64,000 bases of DNA from Stereum hirsutum FP-91666 SS1 (Eukaryota; Basidiomycota; Agaricomycetes; Russulales; Stereaceae), in contig NW_006763139.1 in the NCBI RefSeq assembly GCF_000264905.1, positions 259,949 to 323,948 of the forward strand, written 5' to 3'. The translations under genes were made by a program, and so were the position numbers. Shown here in pieces: positions 1-11,400 of this stretch. Numbering within the stretch: the stretch's first letter is position 1; each line of letters starts with the position of its first letter. Below the pieces are notes generated by a model. The model did not search any database, was not told the DNA's origin, and saw nothing but the letters and a program-made list of their open reading frames with translations.

Positions 1-288
1 CAGCAGAAAGTACTACAAGGGCAGAAAGTACTATGCCAACAGAAAGTACTACGAGGGCGGAAAGTACTACACCGGCGGAAAGTACAATGCCAGCAGAGAG
101 TACTACAAGGGCGGAAAGTACTACACCGATGAAAAGTACTACGCCAACAGAAAGTACTACGAGGGTGGAAAGTACTACACCAGCAGAAAATACTGCGGCA
201 ACAGAAAGTACTAGGCTGGCAGAAAGTACTAAACAAGCGAAAAGTACTATACCAGCAGAAAGTACTACAACGAGCAAAAGTACTATAG
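1..288. repeat. 18-bp minisatellite with AGTACT core
   Basis: About 15 imperfect tandem copies of an 18-bp unit of the form GCAGAAAGTACTACACCA. Each unit carries the palindrome AGTACT. The array runs off the left edge of the window. Because 18 is a multiple of three, one frame stays open through the array and reads as a degenerate hexapeptide (A/T-E-S-T-T-P/R). Isolated AGTACT or related palindromes continue to about position 390, so the array probably decays into its flank. Confidence 0.9.
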
Positions 289-527
289 TACCCACAAACC
301 AGCATTGCGCACTTTTACTAGCACAGTACTATACCATAGTGCCCCAGAAGCCTCAGTACTCTAAAGTACTGAGACGAGTCACTTTACTGAACCCTCTGGT
401 TTCAATGGCTAAGTATACTACGCCTTCCTTGATATATCAAGGAGGTGGTGATTTCATTGACCACCTCAGCTCTGTCAATCACTCCAGCATCTCTGTATTT
501 CTTCTTCTGAGCAGTCATGTGTTTTGA
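3..527 (+). CDS. Possible 3' end of a Ser/Thr/Glu-rich repeat protein
   Basis: An open frame enters from the left edge and ends with a stop at about 525-527. The first 95 codons are the hexapeptide EST repeat of the minisatellite. The last 80 residues are non-repetitive and end in a hydrophobic stretch (VFLLLSSHVF). If real, it would be the tail of a Ser/Thr-rich, cell-wall or mucin-like protein. It could equally be a non-coding minisatellite whose unit length happens to preserve a frame. No start, splice site or recognisable domain is visible, so the call is weak. Confidence 0.25.
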   Translation, partial: AESTTRAESTMPTESTTRAESTTPAESTMPAESTTRAESTTPMKSTTPTESTTRVESTTPAENTAATESTRLAESTKQAKSTIPAESTTTSKSTIVPTNQHCALLLAQYYTIVPQKPQYSKVLRRVTLLNPLVSMAKYTTPSLIYQGGGDFIDHLSSVNHSSISVFLLLSSHVF

Positions 528-1017
528 CAGTGTGACTAGTCAGTACATAGACGATCGTAAAGTTGTTGGCTTAGGCAGCTTATTATGAGAACTGACGCGT
601 CATTCTACTAAGGATTATTCACAAGAATGGACTCGATAACTCCGTAGCAATAGAAGTCGAAACTCTGGTGGCGTACTAGCTCATTTCCTCAAGGCTGTGC
701 TATTCATTTCTCTGAATGAATCTTGACTTGTGCTCTCATACTCGAGCCACATCCGTCGAGCCCTACAAACTGTAGGCCACCGACGGACTTATGCGCCACT
801 GCCCTTCGGTGAACTATCGCCATGATCATCTGCCGGCACTGACTGCAACGGCCTTGCTGACCTTTCTACATGGGCGCTGAGGGCTTACGGCGTGATCCGT
901 CTTTGTGAAACACATTGTACCCTTCAATTGACTGCGCTTGCCGGTGCTCTGTGCAGCAGCACTACACAAACTGTGCTGAGATCGGGTATCATGGCTCAGC
1001 TCATGGCTCTCGTGGTC

Positions 1018-1025
1018 TATATAAA
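1018..1025 (+). promoter_or_regulatory. TATA box of the small secreted protein gene
   Basis: TATATAAA lies 100 bp upstream of the ATG at 1125, followed by a pyrimidine-rich leader typical of fungal core promoters. The spacing fits a transcription start around 1050-1060. Confidence 0.5.
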
Positions 1026-1124
1026 CTACTCTTTGACTCACTTCTTCGCCCAACCACTCCTAGCAGCCACCTTACCCCTGAGTTTTCCCCGGCTCAAATA
1101 ATTTTTCCTCTTCTGCCCTCAATC

Positions 1125-1723
1125 ATGCAGTTCCTTTCCACAATTTTGTCCCTCGGCTTTGTCGCCTCTGCATTCGCTCAGACTTTAATCATCTCCCCTG
1201 CGGACGGTAGTTCCGTCAGAGCCGGTCAGACAGTTAATGTGACTGTGCAAGAGGACGTACGTATGGCTCCCCATGTCATATTGTATTTCTGTATCCCATA
1301 TATTTTTATGGTGACAATATCCAATCACTTTGCCGGTTGCTAACCGTCTCCTTTATTAGATTTCCTCTGCACCCACCACCGACGTCTCAATAGTTATTGG
1401 CATATCCAAGTCTTCTGATTCTCACACAGCATTGGAGCAGATTTTGTACGCTGGCACATTTGCCCCGACAGAAAACATACCGGGTCGGACGACAAAGTTC
1501 GAGAGCTTCAGCCTGCAGGTACCAGAGCAGTTCAGCGGAGAAGAGGTCGCGATAGGTGCTACACGGTTCTTTTTGTCGGAGGGAGCGGTGAGTACAAATC
1601 AAGCTTGTGCTTTTGTTGCATATTGCTAGGCTCCGGTATCTGATCCGCGTTCCGTGTCACCTTGTGTAGGCCGGATGGTTCCCCGTTCTCCAGTCCGTCG
1701 ACATCACTCTCAATGTCAACTAA
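1125..1723 (+). CDS. Small secreted protein, three exons
   Basis: Three exons (1125-1256, 1360-1587, 1670-1723) join in frame to 137 aa. The introns (1257-1359 and 1588-1669) begin GTACGT and GTGAGT and end TAG. The N-terminus MQFLSTILSLGFVASAFAQ is a classic signal peptide with predicted cleavage after AFA or AQ. The mature part starts LIISPADGSSVRAGQTVNV, which looks like the first strand of a beta-sandwich, and has no cysteine. I do not recognise a named family. It is an orphan-type secreted protein like those common in mushroom-forming fungi. The reading TFAPTE...FESFSLQVP is loosely like the secreted protein at 26662-27188, which may or may not mean common origin. The start is fixed by the signal peptide and the TATA box upstream. 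Confidence 0.8.
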
Positions 1724-2852
1724 GCCACACGCAGGTGTAGTCTCATGCATCTCGCAGCATTAGATGTGTTGTTGATGGGCGTGAACATATCGAGCTGTAA
1801 ATGCCTTTGCGTGATATTCATGGACGTCATTATTGCACAATACTTCTGTTTATTCTGCTCTTCGAATGATACGAAGCGCTCGGGTAATCTGTATCACAGG
1901 TACGGTCTTTGAATTGATAGTGTGATAGTCAGTGTAAAACTTAGTACGTGTCTTGTGAATGTTTGCCGTGTTTGAATTATATGCTGGCTCTGCGCTTGTC
2001 GGAACCATTTGTTACAAGCATTTTGGCTCGAATTCGAATCGAGTGGTTTTGCTAATGCTTCATGTAGTGTGGTGCTGCGTCATGATATGGTTCCATGTCT
2101 GTCCAGAGGCTTATGCCTTTTTGAAGCCTGTAGGTATCGATGGTGTGGCGCACCACCCCAGCAGTCTCCCCGGGGAATGCCGGGGGCGCCACTTTGAGAA
2201 AAATCGGACGTGAGTTTCCATCTTGTTCCTCTCTGCACTCAGTCTCCTTCAAGCCTCTGGCGAGCTCTCCCTACTGCTTATCTGTGAAATCGTAACTTTA
2301 TTCACGTTTTTACAGACTTGGTTGATGCTTGTATAGTAAGGTGCGTACTTTGGCCTCGTAGGACCCACCCGATTCGCCGTCGCCTTACACAGACATGAAC
2401 AAAGGCTGCTTCCAAGCATGCTTTCTTCAGGTTGTATATCATACATATTCAGATTTCGGAGTCTTACAGGAACATCCACAAGTGGATTCTGTGCTTTTCG
2501 TAAGAGGTACACGGGAATAAGTCCTGGCAGAAATGTCACAAGTCCGTTAGGGCATCCTCGTCTATGGTCAAATCCATGTAGGGGGGGGGGGGTTGCGAGG
2601 CATAGTGTATAGCATCCTGAATTCTATGCTTCTGATTCGATATAAAATTGCCTCCACACTTCCGCATTACCCTGGTGCTGTGGACTCGCGCCAGAATCAG
2701 TACGCGATTAGCCCCTATTTCGCGACGCGTCCGCGAATTTTCTGCTGCCTTCGCTGAATTCTACATCTCAAAAAGCACTCTCTTTGGGTCTGACGAGTCA
2801 AACTAACTTTATGCCTATAAATGAATAGATAACCTGATACCAACATCCCAAC
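1724..2852. other. Intergenic, no gene seen
   Basis: Between the secreted-protein gene and the F-box-like gene no frame shows convincing coding character or splice-compatible continuation. It holds a run of 13 G at about 2580-2593, and pyrimidine-rich promoter-like sequence before 2853, including CTATAAAT at about 2815-2822, 31-38 bp upstream of the ATG. Confidence 0.6.
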
Positions 2853-4921
2853 ATGGCGCCACCAACCCTCGACGACTTCCCAATCGAACTACTCCTGAAG
2901 ATCATATCTATGACCAACCACTTTCGCTCGCCCTTCGATTTTTCCCCCAACCGCACTCTTCCTCGCCTCGCCCGAGTATTCAACAAAATCCACGCCGTCG
3001 CCGTCAAAATTCTCTACTCCGACGTCTACATCTCCGGTGGCGGGGAGACCCCCACTCTGTGGAAGATTCGCGCGTTCTCACGCACTGTCTCCGAGAACAT
3101 TCACCTTGCCTCCCTCATCCGATTCATCCACTTTACCTCAGCGCGCTACATGAAAGGAGAAACGAAGACTTTAGCGAAGGCGATCCAATTATGTCCGAAT
3201 TTGGAGGGCGTAGAAGTCTCCGGATGGAACGGGTATGAGCTGGACGAGTTGAAGGATGTCAATGCGATGAAAAGTAGGAAGGGAATGAAGAAGATTGAGC
3301 TCTCCAGAAGAGGAACGACGGATATCGAATGCGATTATTTCTGTTACTTGGAGGAGTTCATAAACATGCTTCAGGGCTGGCCTTCGCTGGAGCGTGTGGT
3401 TATTCAAAACGATACGATTGGCTGGGCAGAGTTCGATGATACGGACGACGAGGAAGAGAGTGGAAGTAGTGCTAGTGATGACCCACCAGCTGGAGAGGAC
3501 GGTGAGTCTCGTTTTTTGTTGTTCAATACACGATCTTTAAACGTACGCCACTTCACCATCGCTCACTTCATTTATTGCAGAACTGGGTGAAGAAACTCGT
3601 GCCGAACGGAAGGCGATGCGCCAAGTGTTGGTATGCGAGCTGCAGTGTATGCGAGGGACAAGAGAGCAAGCAAGAATGAATTATGTATAGCCTATGGGTA
3701 CGGTTCAGGGAGGCAAACGGATAAGACAACAGGAGTAGACGAATGCGAAAGTAAAAGCCACGACCGGGACATGCCGGCCAACTGTACAGTACGGACCGAA
3801 CCTTTGGCCAGCTCGCCACTGTGGCGCCAGTCCTTCACCAAGAGTACTTCGCCTCCGTCAAAGCCCTTCCCCGTCTCTCCGTCACGCCCAATTCCTGCCT
3901 CGCACTTACCCATTTCGACTTCCGCTGTGGCACCCTTCAATCTCACCAGATCGTCGCGCTCTCCCGCATCGCTCCCAGCGTCGCCTACATCCATATACGT
4001 GGCGGATCTTGTGGTTTCGATAACTCCGAATCCCTCGCCACCGCTCTTCGGAACTGGAGCAGTTCGTTGCAGACGTTGAAAATGGACTTTTATTACAGCG
4101 AGAAGCACGACAAACACAAAACAAAGGATTGGGTGTTGGATATCGGCGATGCACTGTCCAAGATGGAGGTCCTGGCGTACGTGAGGTTGAGCTCGTCATA
4201 TATTCAGCCGGAGGACTTCAAAAAGGGTTGGAAAGCGCTCGAAAGGCCGAAGTATTGTACTGTACTTTTTCGATCGTAGGTTCGTCACACATCACGCAGG
4301 GTGCGCCAGCGAACATATTTGCCCCGATGGTCACGCATATGCGCGGGCCCACGAACAGCAAATCGTGACCGATTTGCGCCAAAATCGCCCAAAAATCAAT
4401 TTTTGGATCCTTCCGCGAACAATTTCATTGGTTCGTCACGCGTGGCCCAACCAAACGAACCGTGGTCTGGCGAAGGTCACGTCTGACGTAATCTTCCCAC
4501 GAACCTACGGTCGAAAAAGTACAGTATCTGGGACAACGAGCTCGCGAGATTCGCAGAGGTGTTCGAGTCTGCCGGTGTCCTACCGAATTTGAAGAGGCTT
4601 TACATTAGAAAGAGGCCGAGAGAAGGAGAAAGTCATCGGACGGCGTTTCCATCGACGGTGTGGAGGGACATCCAGAATCTCTGCAAGAAGAGGGGGATCG
4701 AGCTGGAAGAGACGGATGACTGCGATACTGAGGATGCGGAGATGGGAGGGTCGATCCACGGGCCGAGGTATGAGATGGATGACCCGGATATGTATGAGGA
4801 CGAGAGTGATGAGATAGGTGGAGGTGGTGATAGTCTGGAAGATGAAGAGTCGGAAGAAGAAGACTATGATGGGGAAGATGACTGCTGGGAAGATACCGAG
4901 GACGAGGGCGATAATCGTTAA
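2853..4921 (+). CDS. F-box-like protein with acidic tail, interrupted by a MITE
   Basis: The N-terminus (DFPIELLLKIISM) fits an F-box helix, followed by leucine-rich, LRR-like segments, as in fungal F-box adaptors of SCF ubiquitin ligases. The C-terminal 90 residues are strongly acidic. Exons are 2853-3501, 3581-3630 and from 3812; the second intron (3631-3811, GTATGC...CCAG) is less certain. A 265-bp MITE at 4260-4524 interrupts the third exon. Unspliced reading meets TAG at 4277-4279 inside its left end. Deleting the MITE plus one TA restores an open frame to TAA at 4921. Splicing from GTAGGT at 4276 to ACAG at 4524 also restores frame (1,560 nt, 519 aa) with about six extra residues. So the gene is either recently broken or uses the MITE as an intron. 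Confidence 0.6.
4258..4526 (+). mobile_element. 265-bp Tc1/mariner-type MITE, copy 1
   Basis: Element 4260-4524 is flanked by TA target duplications (4258-4259 and 4525-4526). The terminal inverted repeats of about 25 bp begin CTGTACTTTTTCGA and read CTGTACTTTTTCGATCGTAGG at the left and CTGTACTTTTTCGACCGTAGG when the right end is reverse-complemented (each quoted here to 20 bases or so). It has no coding capacity. A second copy of the same family and orientation lies at 63248-63513. The TA duplication and the short TIRs point to mobilisation by a Tc1/mariner-type transposase encoded elsewhere. Confidence 0.9.
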
Positions 4922-5699
4922 CGACAACGAAGGGCAGATAGGCCCTATTAGTGTATTCATTACCTCCTCAAAGTCGGCTGAGTGGACATGCGAAGGAGAA
5001 TACCGCTAGTTATATCATTTTCTCTTGAGCCCACCGTCACGGACCACCACTGTTATCGATGCCACCTGATCATTTGCAGCAATTTCTGCCTACGGCATGA
5101 CCTCCACCGATCTCCGCAAGCTCTTCAGATACGGAATAATGATTCCCGCACGGTGGAGTATTAATATTGCGGAGGGGGATCCAGAGATGTAGAGGCAACA
5201 AATGCGCAGGTCGAGGACGACAGCATCATCTCTCACGACATGAAAGAAACCATTTACGGTCGATTTCCTCAATACAAGAGAACTGGAGCATAGACACACG
5301 GCATCCGAAAAACCAACCTATCATGCCCATAACCGCCAACAATAAACCAACCGGTCCCGCGTCATGTCCCGGAGAAAAAAATGATGCTCTGGGGACTACC
5401 GTTGTACTGATACTAGCTAGGCTCGTAAAGACGACAAGTGCGTGAGAATCAAATACTGTATTGTCAGTTCAGTCTCCGCCTAAAATCAGTCGTGCGCATT
5501 TCTTCAACCGCCCCTCCTTCCACACGAGCATTATTCTTGTTACTTTCTACTCGCTTCTACTTGCTGAGTAGTCGAACCGCCTCACAGGGCGAGTGTATTG
5601 TGTTCCTTTCTGTAGGCAATATACTTATTTTGGCTCGACACAGTCCATAGACAATGACAGCAAGTTGAAACACTCGTAGGCCTGGTCCGAAGGCCCGCA
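4922..5699. other. Intergenic, no gene seen
   Basis: No convincing coding region, RNA gene or repeat was recognised between the acidic tail of the F-box-like gene and the minus-strand frame ending at 5700. Confidence 0.5.
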
Positions 5700-6020
5700 T
5701 CATGGCGAGTTTTCAGTGAGCTCTTCATTCTGACCGTCACTTTCGTTCTCTCTTTCTACTGTCTCTTTGCGAGACGCAGCCACTTCAGTTCCTTGTATCT
5801 CCCTCTTTAGCTCATCCAGATTGGCTCGTCTTCGCTGATACGTCATCGATCTCAGGCTCACAGCAGTCGTATTCAAGACGACCCCGCCCAACATCTTAGC
5901 TCCGCCGACGTCTTTTCCAGCACCCTCCAGTTTTTGATCCGCTAGTTCAAAGCCTCCGCCAAATCCATCTCCAACTTCCCCGGCTCTCTTGAACCCGCGT
6001 AGTCTCCTTGTCGGCGACAA
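5700..6020 (-). CDS. Unrecognised 106-aa reading frame
   Basis: ATG at 6020 opens a 106-aa frame. Its first half is glycine-rich and its C-terminal half is charged (LDELKREIQGTEVAASRKE), suggesting a helix. No family was recognised. The upstream part overlaps, on the opposite strand, the decayed duplicated segment at 5985-6470. It could be a 3' exon of a longer gene, since minus-strand sequence upstream is also open in another frame to 6310. No splice junction could be fixed. Low confidence. Confidence 0.25.
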   Translation of the reverse strand: MSPTRRLRGFKRAGEVGDGFGGGFELADQKLEGAGKDVGGAKMLGGVVLNTTAVSLRSMTYQRRRANLDELKREIQGTEVAASRKETVERENESDGQNEELTENSP

Positions 6021-6470
6021 AAGTGGCAGGCGCTACACCACGACTTCGACCACGGCGTGTATGTGGACGTCGCAAATTGGGATCCAAAGGGACGGATTTT
6101 TATGGGCCGGCAATGTATCGTTGTTGCATTTTTAGGGAGTTTGGAGGGTGCGAAAGGGTGCGAACGGTAATGAGGGCGATGTAGGATCTGTGCGCTGGGA
6201 TGGTGACGTATGCTGGGAGTATTGTATTGGTGTGGCACAGCTGTTGGCGAAGGAGGAATAGGTCTTTCAGCAGTATAATGTGAGTGATATTCCGTCGAAC
6301 CTTTAACCATTGCTATCGATGGTTTCAGTGGATGGTTGGCGCGAGGCGCGAGTCAACTACGCTCTCCGTCGAGGTCTCGGACGGTAGCCTACTTCAGAAG
6401 GTGCTGCTGATACGCTTCATTTTGATAGCCACCATACGACTTTTTCCACGAAGGAATTGATCGGAGCGTT
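5985..6470 (+). pseudogene. Decayed segment paralogous to 16.86-17.32 kb
   Basis: Aligned by eye, this stretch and 16860-17320 share a series of blocks in the same order: a VYVDVANWDPKG / MYVNVTHRDTEG-like peptide, then FLGSLEGAK / FLGVREGAK, then DGWREARVNYALRR / SKWRREARADYALR. Nucleotide identity is visible over tens of bases (for example GCGCGAGG and CTACGCTCTCCGT). Stops and frame changes interrupt every frame in both copies. No family was recognised. The two copies flank the large helicase gene in direct orientation. Confidence 0.55.
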
Positions 6471-6775
6471 AAACCGTGCTAATTAAGTAAACTTGACTTA
6501 CCCTCACTCAACACACGTCTAACCTACACCAACTTACAGTCGGAATGTCAGGCAGGTACTAGGTTGTTACACTCGTCAATATATCATTTTGCCGATTTTC
6601 TCTGCGCGAAAGCCCATCGCAGTTGCCTCAGGTTTCAGGAGCGACGTTCGATGCTGAAGGAGAGAATTCCTCGAGTCAGGAAGACGTCCTTCCAGAGGAT
6701 CGTACGGGTGATGTACATAAGTAATGAATTTTGAATTGACAGCATGGCGAGTACCGTACATCCTTCATATGCGTC

Positions 6776-7318
6776 TAAGGGCCCCTTCGGCAAGTCGAGT
6801 CGAGTTGGGTTGAGTTGGGCTTCCCCGCCAATTCTCGTGGGAGCTCGAGTTGCTCTTGCCGTCGGATCACAGGCCCGTTGTCACTCTTGGACGGAGGAAG
6901 CCGAGGTGACTTCAGGAAGAGTCGTCCGTGCTTTGCGTGATTTCCCGACCATTTCCGCGCATTGTCCGTGATAGCCCACACGCACTGGCACCATCTCCGG
7001 ATGGCACTAAGGTGCACTTACTGTAGATCTGAATAATACAGCAAAATGTGTGGAATAATCGAGGCTTCTCCATGATACTTGCCTCGTTCAGTTTCATTCG
7101 GTGGACAGAATTCTACAAATAAAGCACCTTCCCCATCGTTGAGCTCATCGAGGGCGGCGATGAGGGAAGATAGGCACGGTGTAGACCGGCCCCTGTTTTA
7201 CCGGGTGACCCTGGACCCCATCACACACTGTCACTAGGTGACTCCGCGTGGTCACGAGGCACAACTCGATCCAACTCAACTCAACCCGACTCGACTCGAC
7301 TTGCCGAAGGGGCCCTAA
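6776..7318. mobile_element. PIF/Harbinger-like MITE, 537 bp
   Basis: The element at 6779-7315 has terminal inverted repeats of 40 bp or more starting GGGCCCCTTCGGCAAGTC. It is flanked by a perfect TAA duplication (6776-6778 and 7316-7318). A TWA target duplication with GGG/GGC-type termini is the signature of PIF/Harbinger elements. There is no transposase: the few internal frames are short. The subterminal parts are built of GAGTCGAGTTGGGTTGAGTT-like repeats, so the ends are internally repetitive. Confidence 0.85.
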
Positions 7319-8469
7319 GTATCGCTCTGCCTGCTTGGTCTCTGTCCGCATTCTCGCACCCAAAAATATTCACTCTTGTCCTCCAATTTCAATGGCGATA
7401 TGTTCGAGATTGAAACACGTACCACCTTGCTTTGAGTTGGACTGGGTCTCTTTCCTCAGGCTTTTTTGCCCTTTGTTTCTGCCTATGGCGACGTATGTTC
7501 TGCCCTGTTGGGTCGGTCAACGTGTCGGCCTAAACCTCTTCGCTGATCGAGCTGAATGGTGTGCTATATGACGTTGTCTATCGCTCTATGTATTATAATC
7601 CATGTGATTCAAAACGCAGCAATAATCAAATATATGTCTTCAATGTCTGGCAAAATATGTGTGTTCCATCCAGCTCAGAGGGTTATCGTTGAAGGGGCGC
7701 ATTTAAAGGGAGGGCTATCTCTCTGTTGTTCTTGCGCGTCACAGCCACTGACAACCGAATAGGCACCCTTCAAAGCATTTCGTGCACTCCTCATCGCGAC
7801 ACAACAGTCATATCGGTACTTGTGCGAACCTGTCTAGATGCGTAGTGCTCAAACTTATAGCCACATTTATATTGCTCATAACGAGGCTTTCAGATTTGTT
7901 CCAGGGATCCCTAGATCTTCGCACTAGCACGTCACCGTCGAAGTCGTCCTGCTTACAGGAGCTCTTATTTCCAACATCTCGACGGTAGTAGCTTATGATC
8001 TCTCGGTGCCACTTAGGTGCCACACGACGACCTTTTCAGTACCTAAGGGCCCCGGAGACTCTGTGAAGTATTACCTTTGCCCTATCATTCCGGCTCACCT
8101 TACTCTCCAACACACGCTGCCGAACTCAAGCACAATCGCAAAAAACGCTGGATAGAATGGGACCAAACTTTGTACGAGCGCCTCGGTTCTCTTCCTGCAC
8201 ATAATCGCAACCTAATCGACCGCGATGTTTCTCGTGTACGAGATCTCAAAATCATAGACAGTCATCACACCCGTTATTTGAACGGCAAACAAGGAACCTT
8301 CCCACGGCAATGGTCCTCTTTGTATCGTAAAGAATCGCGCAAGTATGTTACAAAAGCGGGGCAGGTTGTAAGGTAAGGCACAAGGAGAAATTGTCGACAT
8401 CTATGGCGGGACAAGGTATATGTGTCATGTATTTATTGGCAGAATCATAACGCACGGAGGGTATGTCGT
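7319..8469. other. Intergenic, no clear gene
   Basis: Downstream of the large minus-strand gene. A 99-codon frame without ATG (8077-8376, plus) has a charged composition but no recognisable domain or splice context. It may be an exon remnant. Nothing else is supported. Confidence 0.45.
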
Positions 8470-11400
8470 TCACTTGATGTCTAGAACATCGTTTGCCAGG
8501 AAGTGGGATCCACCAGCACAACGATACCCTGAGGTTTGCTTGATCCACTGGTAGCCTCGGATACAAACTCCCAACTGCCGTATTCTGCTCTGCACTCGAG
8601 CCTCCTCTCTCTGCTTCCGTTCCTCCTCCTGACGTTTCTTCTCCAATTCTGCGACTCTCCGTGCGTGCTCCTCATTCTCCTTCTTGACTCGTTCACGGGC
8701 CTCTTCCAAACGTTTCTCGAACTCTGCACGCTCTGCCGCCGCTCTGACTTTCGCCTCCGCACGTGCAGACTCTAGCATACGCACCGAGCTCTCCTGAGAT
8801 ATCCTCTTCTCCAACAATGCCGCCTCCTCTTCTGCGGCCTTCTTTGCCGCCTCGGCAGCCTTCTTCCTCTCGCTCGTCTCTAGCACTTCCTGCTCCATCA
8901 CCCGCATCTCCGCTTCTGCCTTCTGCCGAGCTGCTTCTCCAAGAGCTTTATCGATTTGAAGCTCGCGCCACACCTCGTCTGTCACTCCAGGGTCTCTCCC
9001 GTCCGTCGTCGTTCCAGCTGCCGCGGGTGTGTCTGGACCCTTAGGCTTCTTTCCAGATTTCGCGTTGGATTGGTTCGGAGGAGGATTGGCGGAAGCTGAG
9101 GACCCCGCACCAGAGGACGGAGGCGGCGGGTTCGACGGTGGAGCGTTTGCGTATGCTTGGCCCCTATTCCCACCCGAACGAGATTGTCGAGGCAAGTTGA
9201 ATGCTCGCTCGCGTCTCTCCACCAACATACGAGTAACACAATCCACCGCGTCCTGATCGGGCATGGTAAGAATTTGGTCAGGGCCACCGCCAGACGGTTG
9301 AGAACCTGGTGGTGGAATTGTGGAGAAGACATGGGTGACCATCTGCTTCGATATTGTTTCGATGTCGCGGGCGTTACCCCATGAAGGAAGGCGCGAGAGA
9401 TCGTCTATCAAGTCCAATAGACGCACATACGCGGACAGAGAAGGATTATCCAGTGCATCGATCACGATGCTCTTTTTCTTCAGCTTGCGCTGCAGGATTT
9501 CGAGACATCGCTCCGGGGAAAGATTCTCGAAAACGACCTCTTCAGGAAACCGGCTCGATAGTCCAGGGTTCACCGACATCAGCTGGTTCATCTCCTGGTC
9601 GTACCCAGCGAGAATGACGATGAGCTTCCCGCGGAATGTCTCCTGTGTCAGCAGGCCGACTAGCTCGTCCATAGCCTCCGATGCAAATCGGCCCTCGCCT
9701 AGACGGTAGGCTTCGTCGATGAACAACACGCGGCCGAGCGCTTTCTCGAACATCTTGCGAGTCTTGGGTCCGGTGTGGCCGACGTACATACCAACCAAAT
9801 CCGATGCTGAACATTCGACTACCTCGGTAGAAGACAGGAATCCCATGTCGAAATAGACCTTTCCAATCTTCCGAGCGGTCGTCGTCTTCCCAGTACCTTC
9901 GAGATAAACAAAGAGGAGAATGTTTTAGTCGGATTTGTGGGGAATATAAAATATAACAAGCCCACCTGGAGGCCCTTTGAAGACGAAGCTGGTAGGAATA
10001 TCCTCTCTTGGATCTTTCCCCGCAGCTTTCATGTTCCTTGCCATGTTCTGATACTGCGACATCTTGGCGACAACTTTCTCGCAGCCAACAACGTCCTCAA
10101 ACAGCGTGGCGAGATTTGTGGCAGCGTTCTTGCTCCTATCGAAGTCGGGGTCAAAGTCCTGGGGCTCGAACGGTGCGTCTGGTGATCTTTGAGCAGCCGG
10201 GAGTGAAGATTGACGTCCTTGATATCGGGTTTTGGCCGTTCCGAGCAGATTCTCAACGTCGCCAATGTTACCAAAGTTGGGGCGATTACGCTGACGGCTG
10301 AGGACCTCCATCGCAACTGTCTTTGCGTCGTCGGTGGCTGAAAGATCCTGCTCGCGCATTTTGTATTCGAGTGCCTGCAAGAGCTCGCTGTCGGTGAAAT
10401 CATTGAACATGAACGGGTTGTCGATTGCAAAGCGTCTTGAGAGGCCCGGGTTAACGTTCTGATGTGGTCGCACCCAGTAAGACCGCGAATGAATAGCGGA
10501 GTAGCCATGGAGAAAACAACCTACCTCGAACATTTCTTCCATCTCTTTCTTATACCCCAAGAGCAAAACACAACGATCGGCACCAGGCTCTGCTTGAATC
10601 TCAGCTACCAAAGTGTCGATGACGGCGGTCTTGAAAGAATCTGTGTTGCCGGCGCCATTCGACCCTCCGTTGCCGAGCATATAGGCCTGTTTTCGAATAC
10701 AGTCAGGTCAGATTGACGACATAAAATATTCATGATATCAAGCACCAACCTCATCTATAACAAGAACTTTCCCAAGCGTGGTGTTCAAGATCGCTTTCGT
10801 TTGCATCTCCGAGTGGCCTATATATCCACCAATGAAGTCTGACGGGTTCTTCATGACGACTTCCAAAGGAATTCAGCTAATGGAATAGCGATCGTTCTCA
10901 AACATTACATACCTTCGCCGTTGCTGAGCATACCGAGATCCACCAATATCTGACCGTACAACTTTGCTACCGTCGTCTTCCCAGTCCCAGGAGAGCCCAA
11001 GAACACACGGTTGAGAGTCACCAAATTTGGCTTTTTCTCTAGAAGCTCGCGCTGGTAGTTTGCGTCGAGCATAGCAAACATACTCGTGACCGTCTTCTTG
11101 ACCGCTCCGAGCCCAATCATCCCTTGCAGCTTCTTCCAGGCCTCGCTCTTGATCATGACATCTGCAGGGTCAGGCCCGATAATATCCTCCTTCGTCATCC
11201 AGAAGTCGTCCGGCGTGCCCCCATTGGCTCGTTCGCGTGTCAATCTGACGGACTGGCGCTCCCGAACTTTGGCGAAGACATTCTCCAGCGCACGAGCATT
11301 CCCAAATCCAGGAGAACCGCGACCACGTCCAAGGCGACTGACAAGTATACGTCCATAGAGCCCTGCAATACCGTCCTCTACCTTCATCTGAGCACCCCAA

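Noticed and set aside
8040..8056. TAAGGGCCCC near 8043 as a second Harbinger-like end
   Set aside because: Only about 10 bp match the element end at 6779, with no partner inverted repeat.
8077..8376. 99-codon plus-strand frame with charged composition
   Set aside because: No ATG, no domain, no supporting splice sites; kept only as a note in the intergenic entry.
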